From the NCBI GenBank assembly GCA_034698045.1, contig JAQGAU010001258.1, forward strand, positions 1-20,212: 20,212 bases of DNA, given 5' to 3'. The position numbers and the translations under genes are program-made. Shown here one piece after another: positions 1-9,115 of this stretch. The notes under the pieces were generated by a model. It made no database searches. It was not told the DNA's origin and saw nothing but the letters and a program-made list of their open reading frames with translations. The DNA comes from Paramacrobiotus richtersi (lineage: Eukaryota; Tardigrada; Eutardigrada; Parachela; Macrobiotidae). Numbering within the stretch: the stretch's first letter is position 1; every line of letters starts with the position of its first letter.

Positions 1-618
1 CGGCTGTCTTATCTCTGAACTTTGATCCTTTCTCACTCTGACCCGAATTTAACATGTGAGATAGTCTCACGTCCATTCTTGTGGACCGTAAATGTTCCAT
101 ATTTTAATTTTCCATATGATTTTTCTTGCCTGATAATTTTTGTTTGATGCTCAGTTTGTATTTGTAGATATTTGTGAAATGAGTATTTTTCATTAGACTA
201 CACTGACGGTTTACTTCTTGAATGTTAAAATCTTGAGTAAATCTGAATGATTCTGTACATCTCAATTAAACATAAATATTTAACATTTATTTGTATGTAT
301 AAATATTAAGGGAATTCTGCGTGAATTATTTTACGGCTATGTTTTGTTTCAGTTACTGTTTATTTCACAGTGTAACAAAAGTGCAAAATAAATGAATCAA
401 TTCCATTTATTTACTCGCACCTTTATTGGTATTCCTAGATCCAGAAAGCATCATAGATGTAAATTAGTAAACGCGAAAAGCCAGTAGAAGTAAGAGAAGC
501 GCTTCTATACCAGAACACACGATAAGGGTCATTTCAAGTTCTTTTTCAAAAATATGAAATTATCACAGTTTACCGTTAACTGGAAATGATCTGGGGTTTG
601 CAAAATTACGGAGAAAAA

Positions 619-716
619 CGTAGTGTATGGGCAGTTAAAGTGTCCCTTTCAGTTGTTAATTCGGCGGTCAATAAACAAAAATGCATTGCTGTACTAACGA
701 TTACGTGTAGTTTTTT
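619..716 (+). repeat. Paired-box repeat, copy 1
   Basis: The 5' box CGTAGTGTATGGGCAGTTAA begins at 619 and the oligo-T box TAGTTTTTTGCGCAGTGAAA has its T6 at 711-716, a spacing of 92 bp. Similarity to copy 2 continues beyond the T run to a shared AATCATGAAA. The sequence between the boxes is not conserved. Confidence 0.55.
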
Positions 717-1210
717 GCGCAGTGAAACAACGGTAAATAACAATCATGAAAAAAGATGAAATATATAATTACGTACTGATTAAAGAAAATATACAGCAAC
801 GAATAAAAACATAATCTGAACGCAAATAAGTGAAAAAAAATTAATAAGCCTATGCAAAATCAGATAACAATGATAAAATTTAATTGTAGTTATTTTGCTT
901 ACTATTTGAAATTGTCAATAATTATTAGAAAATTAATTCTTGACAGTTGACATTTGACTGTTTATGTCTGAATTACTAGTACTGTACACTGTCAGTTAAG
1001 TACTGCAATGCTTAGCAGCTAAATGTAATGAGATTAATAATTCTTGACAGTAATTAACAGCTACCGATGGCAAGAAGAGTTTCTAATGCCATTAATAATC
1101 GTCGAAACTACATTTATTTCCTTCACCACAATACGTAAGAAACAGATTCAGTTGTCGTAGCATCTTATCGCGCAGGAAATGAGAATCTGTGGGAACTGTG
1201 AGAAGACGTA

Positions 1211-1310
1211 CGTAGTATATGGGCATTAGAACAAGTCAGCAATTTCATAATAATGGCCAATAGGCAAGACTACAAATTAGCACAACAGCGGCCTTTGTGT
1301 GACCCTTTTT
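1211..1310 (+). repeat. Paired-box repeat, copy 2
   Basis: The box CGTAGTATATGGGCATTAGA begins at 1211. A T5 run at 1306-1310 is followed by CCTCAGTGGAA, which resembles the same place in copies 1 and 4 (GCGCAGTGAAA, GCGCTGTGGAA). Confidence 0.5.
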
Positions 1311-1429
1311 CCTCAGTGGAAAAATGAGGATGACATGAAAGAGAAAATCATGAAAGAAAGAAAATAGCTGGCGGAATAGTAATTAGCGATTTTTTTGTGA
1401 GTAAACTGTGTTTTCCCAATGAATTACAG

Positions 1430-2013
1430 AAGCAAAGAGACAGCGCGGTACGATGCACACGGCTGACCGGTGCGGCGCTGCTTGGACCAGTCCCTTCGCG
1501 TGCCGATTCAAGCACCGGAAATCCTCCTCGGCGTCAGTTATCATTGGTTCTTTGATGTTTCTATCTTTATCACTATTTCACACGAGTATGGTAAATTATC
1601 CTGCTTATGTAATAAAACTTAACCTCATTATCAGCTTGACTGTCAAATGTCAGTCGTGGTGCATTCTGTCAGTTCTAGCCACTGATAGATCTGTGGTCGA
1701 CTGTAATGACTGTAATAAAAAAATTTCATTGTTAAAATTAGTTAGAAAAATTATTAAAAATTGTACAAAAAAATGTTAAAAATTATGAAAAAATTTATGC
1801 AGAATTCTGCCTTGGAATGCCGTGTCAATTCCGCATTCCGCATCGAGTAATCCGGGTAGTTTACCACCGTTGGACTTGAGTCTGGACGAAAGCGATCATT
1901 TACCATACGAGCCAGACGCCCGTCCCAAGACCCCGCCTATGCTGCGCGATACGCAGCTCCAAATTCCAAAGTCAGACGGCGACTTTTCGCTTGATACGGG
2001 GCTTTCCATTTAG
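1430..2013 (+). CDS. Last two exons of an unknown gene (disordered C-terminal tail)
   Basis: Two exons join cleanly. The first, 1430-1536, follows the acceptor TTACAG and ends at donor CA|GTTATC in phase 2. The second, 1803-2013, follows ATGCAG and supplies the third base, making CAA (Gln). The joined frame gives 105 residues to the stop at 2011-2013. The second exon is rich in Pro, Ser, Asp and Leu (for example LDLSLDESDHLPYEPDARPK) and has no membrane segment or known domain; it reads like the intrinsically disordered tail of a larger intracellular protein. Its GC content is clearly above the flanks, which supports real coding sequence. I do not recognise the family. Upstream exons are not visible. 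An alternative is that only the second exon is real, since it stands on its own between an acceptor and a stop. Confidence 0.5.
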
Positions 2014-2226
2014 AATTTTTTGTCGTTTCAACTACTTAATTTTCAGCTTTTTATACGTGTGCTGATTGTTCTTTGCCTGTATAATTTTTGAATTTTTGTC
2101 ACAATGTCCACCGGGAAAAAAATGTTTTTTGATCAGTAAAGATGGTTGTTGTGGTGTATAATTTGGAATTAAAGGTGTTTTTATGGGACAATGAGGGGTG
2201 TGTTTTGAAAAGAAGAAAAAAATTAT

Positions 2227-2232
2227 AATAAA
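2227..2232 (+). terminator. Poly(A) signal AATAAA
   Basis: A canonical AATAAA lies 214 bp after the stop codon at 2013, in a T- and A-rich 3' UTR. It would end the transcript of the gene at 1430-2013. A GT-rich stretch (TGTGGTGTATAATT) lies upstream of it rather than downstream, so the exact cleavage site is not clear. Confidence 0.45.
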
Positions 2233-2590
2233 TTTATAAAAAACAAACGCCATATATCTTTATTTTCCGCGTGTTTCTTATCGGACTGTGACAACCCTTT
2301 TGTTATCTGAGATGTTTTAGTATTCTGGATGTTTTTTGCTATGGTGTAGAAATAATTTTGGCGCGATCTAAAGTTTGTTGGAAATTAATTAAGTTACATA
2401 AATACATAAATTACATAATCACAATAATAGTTATTGAATTATTTCAATGAACTACATACATAAGTTTGTGGAAAATTGAATTACACATATTACTTCGTCG
2501 TCGAGTTTTCATTCGACAATTTCTTCGTGGACAGCCAAGTCAGGGGACGCAAACTCTGACCTGAGAACGACATTCTGAAACTGCGAGAAC

Positions 2591-2700
2591 CGTAGTATAT
2601 GGGTCGTAAAGGACAGTACGCCAAGATGAATCGAATCTGGTCGAATCGAACCCGTGTTTAAAGATAAAATACTTCCGAAAAAACCCGGCGAAATATTTTT
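2591..2700 (+). repeat. Paired-box repeat, copy 3 (weak second box)
   Basis: The box CGTAGTATATGGGTCGTAAA begins at 2591. It is preceded by AAACTGCGAGAA, close to GAACTGTGAGAA before copy 2. Only a plain T5 run at 2696-2700 marks the second box, so this copy rests mainly on the first. Confidence 0.4.
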
Positions 2701-3633
2701 AATTTTATTTTATTTAAATAATACGAAACCTTAATGCAATGCCATTGCGGACTTTGATTTTAAGTGGCATGCAGATTTATTTTAAGTAGTCGCGTTCATT
2801 ATTCAACATGTACGTGTCATATGGCATCACATTTGAACGTGTTTTTAAAGCAGGTGCATTTTTATTAATCTTTTGCTGTTTATTAGTTTGATGTCATGCA
2901 CGCTGAAAAGTGTAGAAAGTTGGTTGAAAATCTGCAGTGTACAAACTACAGGGAACATGCTAACAATTGTGCGGATACGATACGATGACAATGCATACCT
3001 GACATTTGACATATACAGTGGTCGGGGGAAGATTGCAGGCGATCGTAGTACAATGGCTTATTCGATCCGACCATGGCATTCGGAATGTAAAGCATGAACA
3101 ATAATGAAGTAATTCCATTGTAAAAATATTTAATTTTTATTTCTGATTTTTAACCCTATAACATGTTTCGAATAGGCGAAAATCAAATTTGATCCTGTTT
3201 AATGCCTGTTTAATTAGATATGCTTCTAACAACAAAACTTGCGAATTACCATTACATCGCGTTAATTACTCTTGTTACAATTAATCAAGGCATGAGTCTA
3301 ACATCGTTTTTTCTAGGGAAAACGAATTTCTGACAGAAATGCCGCCTCGGTCTAACAAGCATATTTTCCTTTTCCGTGCATCTGGATTTGCTAAACAGGA
3401 ACACATTCTTAACATATTCATAATTAACTGTCATAGTGTCCAGTCGAAGCTATGAAGAATCTGCGCAATTTCGAATTTAAGAAGAGTCATCGTTTGAAAA
3501 ACGTTGAAATCATATATTCCGAGTGATATTTTGATTTAGCATGCTTTCGACAAGATATGCAGCATCAACGTACACAGCTAAATGTCAAGCGGCCGCACAT
3601 GCTACTGTACTACACGGTAAATTGTATTGCTAA

Positions 3634-3840
3634 TATTTTATTGTTAGTAATTAATACAGTACGTTATTTAATTTTTTAATAGTTTGTTACTTGTTACTTA
3701 TTTGTTAAAATAATATGGCTAACAAATTATTTTATTTATTTATAGTTTTACTGCCAATATTTTATTGTTAATGTGCAATGTTATATTATTTTATTGTTAA
3801 CATAATACGTTATATAATTTTATTGTTAAGATTTTATTGT
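3634..3840. repeat. Dispersed ATTTTATTGTTA repeats
   Basis: The string ATTTTATTGTTA or a near copy occurs about five times here, at roughly 3634, 3758, 3787, 3817 and 3831, in otherwise A/T-only sequence. The spacing is irregular, so this is a local low-complexity expansion rather than a true tandem array. Confidence 0.6.
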
Positions 3841-4269
3841 TTTTATTGACCAATGAGAGACAACAAATACAACCCGGCTGCTGGTGACCTCACAACAGTA
3901 TATTTCTACGTAACACCGTGGTCCGTGTTGGAATGTCTTCATAAAGAATAACACTAACGGCCTCCCTTCTAAGTTGATGACCGCGAACAGATCGCTGATA
4001 TATTAATTCGACCTAAAATAAAAAATCACCAGGTTTTGATTCACACACATTCGAGCCAAAACGCAGGTTAATGGTGCATGACCTTTCCGGTTAGAGCGCT
4101 AACAATACAGAAATATTATTCTGAAGTTGGGAATGATATCAGTTGATTCTTTTTGTTACGTACCACGCACAAAAAGTATTCGTATGTATCGAAACGATCG
4201 AATGAAGTATACTTGGTTGGCGGTAGTTTTATTGCGTTTGAATTGCGCAGCTTCAAACGTGTGGCAAAA

Positions 4270-4380
4270 CGTAGTGTATGGGCATTAAAATAACATTGCA
4301 TATTGCCGATTTCTCTTCTCAATACTGAAAACTACTTTACATGGAACAGCGATTTGGTGTTAGTTTTTTGCGCTGTGGAA
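4270..4380 (+). repeat. Paired-box repeat, copy 4
   Basis: The box CGTAGTGTATGGGCATTAAA begins at 4270 and is nearly identical to copy 1. The second box GTTAGTTTTTTGCGCTGTGG has T6 at 4364-4369. The spacing of 94 bp matches the 92 bp of copy 1, while the sequence between differs. Confidence 0.55.
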
Positions 4381-5997
4381 TTATACATTCTGTGAGAACT
4401 CTACACCAGGAAACCGTTGTTTACAGGCAAAAAATTGTCTTCTTGAATTTTTTTTGTAATTCTAAGACACCAGAACAACGACGAGGAAACCAAGCAACAG
4501 CAAAATATAAGTACAATCGAATAATAATCACTAGTTTCCTACTATTTTTTGCGTCATACAAAACCTTAAAAAATCAAATAAAACAGTGAATTAATTGAAT
4601 ATGATATCATAATTAAAAACTAAGGGACCGACATAAACCAGAAAGTAGCCAACGGAAACAGAACACCATGGTACAGAAATTCAGTCTTAGGAAAAAGAAA
4701 GAAAATTGTGTCTTGAGTGTTTCATCGTCTTTAATCGATATATCTTAGATTTATAGATGCAAATAGTTATGTTCATCAGTTCAAAAATTTCTCACGGTAT
4801 TTTGTTCAATCTTATTTCTGGGAGATATAAGCCAAGAGTTTCTTATTTTTCGTGTAATCAGTATACGATCTTTCTTCACTGTTCGAGCAGGTGTTGTAGT
4901 TGTCGTAAACTCGAATTGCAATGGCTGATACCTGCACAGAACAAAACGGCAACTCTTATCTTCGGCCAATATCTTTAACCATTCGAAAATTATACAATAA
5001 TAGTTTTACTAAGCATCAAAACACTTTTTACATGTCACGGGAGTTTTATCCAGAGTTCTTTTTAGCGAAAGAACGAAATTGATATAGATTAATATGTACA
5101 TATTGATATACATTAAGGATAATTAATATTAATATTTTAGCGAAATTAATGTTAGCTACTTAGTTCTTAACGAGAGGGGGGAAGTGAAGGAACAGTTCAA
5201 GAACCCAAAATCCGAAAAAGCACGGTGAAGATATGTTCATACAACGAAAAGCTGCGTAAATCATAATAAGGTCATCGAAATTGTGGTATATTCTCTACTT
5301 CTTTCTATCTGCATATGCATAATGTAAGTTTTATAAACAATAAGTACATGTTACTTTACAAACTTGATATTATACTTTAAAATGTATGTGCCAGAATGTT
5401 TTTAAATTATCATATACACTTATGATATCAGGCATAATTTTCAGTGGAATTAATAATTAAGAATAATATTAATAATTTCGGTACACAGATACAATAACCA
5501 TACTGAAGCGTTTGTTGCTGATTAATCGTCATTAAAAAGCTGTGTGGGAAATTGACTTTAATTTTAACTGCGTAGAATCGAGGGTCCGAGACAGTTGATC
5601 TTTACATGTAATTTACAGAAATTTCTGCTTTTTCGCTCCCTGCTTTTCTCACGCAGAAGAAAGTCAACTGAACAATTCAACCCTAGGAAAACAGTTATAC
5701 ATTTGGCTTGATTCGGGTTTAGTGGATATTTAATTCGGATATTAGCGGAAGTAGAAACCAGCGGTTAATATTCAATTATTGATAATTAATGGTAATATTA
5801 AATTACGTGTACACTGATGAAAACTGAAATTAATAATAAAAATAATACTAAAATTAAATAAAAAACTGTGGGAAACTAGTTTACTTAATTTCAAGTTTTA
5901 ATTTTGCTTTAATAACTAGTTTGTTAAACGCAGTAAAAAAGGCTGGCCGCCCTATATCGCCAGCTGCGGTTGGCTGTTTTATGTTCTGATGGATAGT

Positions 5998-6105
5998 CGT
6001 AGTACACGGGCATAAAATTCCGGATCTTCTCGGATGCTGTACGTAGCATGTAGCGTATTTATTGTGCTGTATTTAAATGTCTTTTCAAAGAGTCTGTACT
6101 TTTTT
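5998..6105 (+). repeat. Paired-box repeat, copy 5 (diverged)
   Basis: The box CGTAGTACACGGGCATAAAA begins at 5998. The second box TGTACTTTTTTGCCGG has T6 at 6100-6105, 102 bp downstream. It is the most diverged copy, but both boxes are still in the same order and strand. Confidence 0.45.
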
Positions 6106-6728
6106 GCCGGCTCTTTTCAACAAGATTTTAATTATGCGGTATTAAGATTGCTAAAAATACAAAATAAATCAGCTACAAAAATAGAAAATTGAAATGTATG
6201 CGAAAACATTCAGCAAATTTAATGATATATACTAGAGTGTATTCCTTAGGTATCGTGGTTGTCGAGTGGAATGGCTGATAAGACCAAATGTCTGCCTTTT
6301 CCTGTCTTTTACCATTAATTCGAATTTCAAAAGAATGCGACTGTAAGTTTACTAAGCAGCGAAACATCTTTCAACGTAACGTTGAAATTTTTCGTGGTGA
6401 GAGTAAAGTGTACCCAAATGATTGAACATTCACCAGAAAGCGCATTGTTCAAGGCTGTAAAATATGGATAGAAAAAAACGCTAATAATACGACCAACACA
6501 GATCTAAACACCAAAATAATCGAAAAATAAAAATGGCAATGTAAACAATAAGAAAAGCTTATATGGCGAATAGTTGACGTACAATGTTGTATGGTGCCTT
6601 GAAGTTGTGGTATTCTTTAATTAACTCTGGGGGTATTTAAAATTAAAGGTGCAGGAGAAAACTAAAAGCCAGAATGAGGAATTTTTCGGCTTGCTCAATT
6701 AAACGCTGACCTTTCGGCTGATAGGCAG

Positions 6729-7095
6729 TTGTGATGTGGTCCAGCTGGACGCCATCGTGCTAGTGCTCGACACACCCCAGTCCTCTGACAATACCTCGCG
6801 AGGTCTGTGCCTGCAGTACTCTGGCGGCACATCCGCTTCCCTATCCGCTGTTGTTCCTAAATGTCTGCCATCCCTTCTGGATTTGATCACAGTGTACTTT
6901 GTGCACAATGTGAACACCCACATCTCGGCGCCAATTTTAGTTTTTGAAAGGCTGGTTGGCACGAAAGAGACAGCGCCACGCTGCCATATCCCAGCGCGCT
7001 GCGCGAACCCAGAGGCCTACCGGAAACGAACGTGGCCCGGGACCAGGGAACGCCTGCGGAAGCGGCTGAATGTCGATAATTCGGCTAATATGTGA
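6729..7095 (+). CDS. Possible terminal exon, protein of unknown family
   Basis: A GC-rich open frame follows a good acceptor (branch-like CTGAC, then CTTTCGG and GGCAG at 6724-6728) and runs in phase 2 to the stop TGA at 7093-7095, about 121 residues. Third codon positions are mostly G or C over the first 60 codons, unlike the flanks. The product has several cysteines (CDVVQLDA, RGLCLQYS, PKCLPS, RCHIPARCANP), a moderately hydrophobic middle (CLPSLLDLITVYFV) and a basic C-terminal end (TWPGTRERLRKRLN). No known domain is recognised. No upstream exon was found, so the gene is incomplete, or the stretch is a decayed fragment. An AATAAA lies at 7404-7409, 309 bp after the stop. The opposite strand is also partly open here and cannot be fully excluded. 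Confidence 0.35.
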
Positions 7096-7177
7096 GTGCG
7101 ATTGACTGCGGGATTTCCGTAGCAAGCAAAAGTATCAGATATTCTTTTATACTGGCATTTTTACGAATTAAACTGCA

Positions 7178-7438
7178 TTATGTACTGTATGTACCGCACA
7201 CACCAAACAATGCGGGAAGCGGCAAACCCCGTGCGCAACTGAGGACAATCGAAAGCGGATCTTGCAAGTAAAATGTCAAAAGCAGCTTTACGCCTTTATC
7301 AGCTCCGGTCCTTATTGCCAGCACCAGCGGAGAGCCATTACTTAGTTTAGATATTTTAGATATCAATGCGCATGTGAAGCGATAAGTCTGTAGAACACAA
7401 ACGAATAAACTGACTATTACGACTCGTAATTTGCGCAT
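7178..7438 (-). CDS. Weak candidate: short ORF with signal-peptide-like start
   Basis: Read on the minus strand from ATG at 7438, the first 25 residues are MRKLRVVIVSLFVCVLQTYR followed by FTCA, the layout of a secretion signal (basic N-region, hydrophobic core, small residues at the cleavage point). The remainder, to the stop, shows no domain, and base composition is not clearly coding. No downstream exon with matching phase was found. It could be the first exon of a small secreted protein or simply a chance frame. Confidence 0.15.
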   Translation of the reverse strand: MRKLRVVIVSLFVCVLQTYRFTCALISKISKLSNGSPLVLAIRTGADKGVKLLLTFYLQDPLSIVLSCARGLPLPALFGVCGTYST

Positions 7439-7726
7439 ATTATAGCTGATCGAACATGAATAATAATATCTCGGTTATCCTGTGTTATCGGTTGGTCATG
7501 GTTGTTGTCATTGAGTAGATGGGACCGTAATCGTATTTATTGCGGTTGTTATCAGGTTAGCATTTCCACCGGTCCTGGCCCGAGCTGCGTTGACAACGAA
7601 TACACACTTATGCGACACCAACTTCTGTAACTCGCCCACTGATCACTACCCGACAGACGCGCGTGGCAAACTTCTCACTCTATTGAGCGATCTTGCTGTT
7701 TATACTTCGTGTAGCGTCCGCTGTGT

Positions 7727-8338
7727 AATTAGCTCCGACCCATTGAGAATGCATGCGCCGATGCGCCACTCTATTGTTGCTTTTCACCATAACGCACCAC
7801 AGTTTTGAAAGGAAAGACAGAGAGAAAATGACCACGTGATCATACTTGAACGTTTTTCCTTTCCGAACTGAAACAATTTGGCTACTATCAACACTTCAGG
7901 TAGATTCCTTATCTCAAACTCTCTCAATTACTATTAACAATTTAATTTTTGGCACCATACAAGAATAATCAGAGAATAAAAATGAAATGCACGCCGTGCT
8001 TTCGAGCGTAATGTAACTGCGCCCCGGTGGCACGACCAAGCTAAGATCCGCTCGATATTAGGGAACACTCGATTCAACTACATCCAGAAATGACAGTATT
8101 CGTCCAACGTTTTCAACCTTGATATCATCATGTAGAGAATTCAATTCTCTACAAAAGTGTCGGCTCGGAAATCTCGAAAAGTTGTCGAAGTTTAAACTGT
8201 CAGCTGGTAGAGACACTGTACCAGTGTGTCTACGGCACCCAGCATTATCGTGCGCTGTCTTTCTTCCTTTCAAAAACAGGCCTGTACTACTAGTAACTGC
8301 ACAGCGATGCATTTGCTCTCAATGGGTCGGAGCTAATT
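7727..8338. repeat. Inverted repeat pair, 22-bp perfect arms, 568 bp apart
   Basis: AATTAGCTCCGACCCATTGA plus two more bases at 7727-7748 is the exact reverse complement of 8317-8338. Inside the arms, similarity continues for about 12 bp after a small indel (ATGCATGCGCCG against ATGCATCGCTG). The outer flanks (GTGT on the left, GGCG on the right) do not give a target-site duplication. This could be a foldback-type element with diverged interior, or two inverted copies of one dispersed repeat. Confidence 0.5.
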
Positions 8339-8510
8339 GGCGGAAAAAGCAATTTAGGAGAAGCAACCTAGTAGTTGTAGTGTGTATGTATCCACACAAA
8401 CACGATTGTTACCTCAATAAAAACCCAAACTAAACTTGTTGTAAGTCAACATGGATACCATAGTGATTATCATTTACTGTCGTTTTTGTTTTCTGTACTT
8501 CATTTAAGCT

Positions 8511-8831
8511 ATGTCAATAATGCGCGTGCTCTCAGCTCTTTCCCAGTACACTCTGCAACAGTTTGGCCGTGCCCTGGAAGCTCTGGCAAAGGCCCCTTTT
8601 AACATCCCCCCGGGATGTTGGGAGCAGTACGTGCGGGATCTCAATAACGGCATTGCCGCTGTGCGGGCTGTCATTGCCGCCAACGACGTTCCCAATTGTC
8701 CTGCTGCCATCCAAACGCTGGTTACCGCTCTCAAGGGAATCCGTTTGGCTGGTTCCGGGATGCCTTGTTCTACTCTTGCTACTACTCCTCCTTCCTCCAC
8801 TACCATGGCTGGCTCGGGTTACTCTGGCTAA
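8511..8831 (+). CDS. Small cysteine-containing protein, or last exon of one
   Basis: The frame from ATG at 8511 to TAA at 8829-8831 gives 106 residues with strong G/C third positions in AT-rich surroundings. Residues about 10-75 look like an amphipathic helical domain (LQQFGRALEALAKAPFNI, then VRDLNNGIAAVRAVIAANDV) with three cysteines (PPGCWEQ, VPNCPAA, GMPCSTL). The last 25 residues are Ser/Thr/Pro/Gly-rich. The start is uncertain: good acceptors (GTGCTCTCAG and CTCTTTCCCAG) lie just inside, in the same frame, so this may be a terminal exon whose earlier part, perhaps with a signal peptide, is elsewhere. An in-frame TAA directly before ATG 8511 blocks extension without splicing. A poly(A) signal follows 130 bp after the stop. 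The family is not recognised. Confidence 0.5.
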   Translation: MSIMRVLSALSQYTLQQFGRALEALAKAPFNIPPGCWEQYVRDLNNGIAAVRAVIAANDVPNCPAAIQTLVTALKGIRLAGSGMPCSTLATTPPSSTTMAGSGYSG

Positions 8832-8961
8832 CCGCATGTGGTTCTGCTTCGTAATTTTCGTTCTTTATGTGTTCGGTAATTGTTGTTAATCGTAGTCATC
8901 TTTTGTACGTTTTATAATTTTACAACATGATGTGAAACAGTCGGAATGTTTTTCCGAACAA

Positions 8962-8967
8962 AATAAA
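8962..8967 (+). terminator. Poly(A) signal AATAAA
   Basis: AATAAA followed by AGGTGTCC lies 130 bp downstream of the stop at 8831 and 35 bp before the foldback element. It fits as the 3' end of the 8511-8831 gene and supports plus-strand transcription there. Confidence 0.5.
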
Positions 8968-9002
8968 GGTGTCCATGCATCTGAGAGACATGGCGCGTTG
9001 AT

Positions 9003-9110
9003 CCGAAGCCGCTCGCTAGTAATTAAAAGAACAAATTGCATTGGTTTCTCTATATTCCTGTTAGAGAAACAATGCATATTATTCTTTTAATTACTAGCGA
9101 GCGGCTTCGG
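9003..9110. mobile_element. MITE-like foldback element, 29-bp perfect TIRs, TTGAT duplication
   Basis: The outer arms 9003-9031 and 9082-9110 are exact reverse complements over 29 bp, beginning CCGAAGCCGCTCGCTAGTAA. A second inner stem pairs 9038-9052 with 9062-9075 (one bulged G) around a 9-nt loop, so almost the whole 108 bp folds into one hairpin. The direct repeat TTGAT at 8998-9002 and 9111-9115 flanks it exactly, as a 5-bp target-site duplication would. There is no coding capacity, so it would be a non-autonomous DNA element. The perfect arms suggest a recent insertion or gene conversion. A transcribed hairpin RNA is an alternative reading of the fold, but the duplication favours insertion. 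Confidence 0.8.
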
Positions 9111-9115
9111 TTGAT

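Larger units (their letters stand above)
1..1429. other. AT-rich stretch, probably intron or intergenic
   Basis: No open frame of coding character is visible on either strand; it is AT-rich with frequent stops. It precedes a splice acceptor at 1428-1429, so at least its right part is probably intron of the gene whose last exons lie at 1430-2013. It holds two copies of the window's paired-box repeat, at 619 and 1211. The earlier exons of that gene were not found and may lie to the left of the window. Confidence 0.5.
2251..6728. other. Gene-poor AT-rich interval
   Basis: I see no supported gene in these 4.5 kb. Open frames are short and follow AT-rich sequence without good splice signals. The contents are repeat copies at 2591, 4270 and 5998 and an ATTTTATTGTTA repeat cluster at 3634-3840. 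A somewhat GC-richer patch at 5940-6000 is open in several frames but cannot be assigned. Confidence 0.5.
7096..8510. other. Interval without a supported gene
   Basis: Apart from the weak minus-strand frame at 7178-7438 and the inverted repeat pair at 7727 and 8317, nothing convincing is seen. Frames at 7590-7808 and 8119-8433 (plus) have no splice support and overlap the repeat arms. Confidence 0.45.

Noticed and set aside
3853-3951. A 32-residue plus-strand ORF, MRDNKYNPAAGDLTTVYFYV and on, after a CCAAT-like box
   Set aside because: Too short to judge, no poly(A) or splice support, and it lies next to the A/T repeat cluster.
619-6018. The repeated box read as a short peptide (VVYGH followed by stop) or as small alternative exons
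   Set aside because: Three of five copies hit a stop at once, and no flanking splice pattern is shared. The conserved part is the DNA spacing to the T run, not a frame.
7556-7808. Possible Ly6/three-finger type terminal exon: LCDTNFCNSP resembles the C-terminal cysteine knot pattern ending in CN
   Set aside because: Only the last motif is present, the sequence after it has no GPI-type tail, no upstream exon with the other cysteines was found, and the frame runs through a repeat arm.
9003-9110. The foldback as a microRNA precursor
   Set aside because: The stem is too perfect and the element is bounded exactly by a 5-bp direct repeat, which fits a transposon insertion better. Transcription as a hairpin is still possible.
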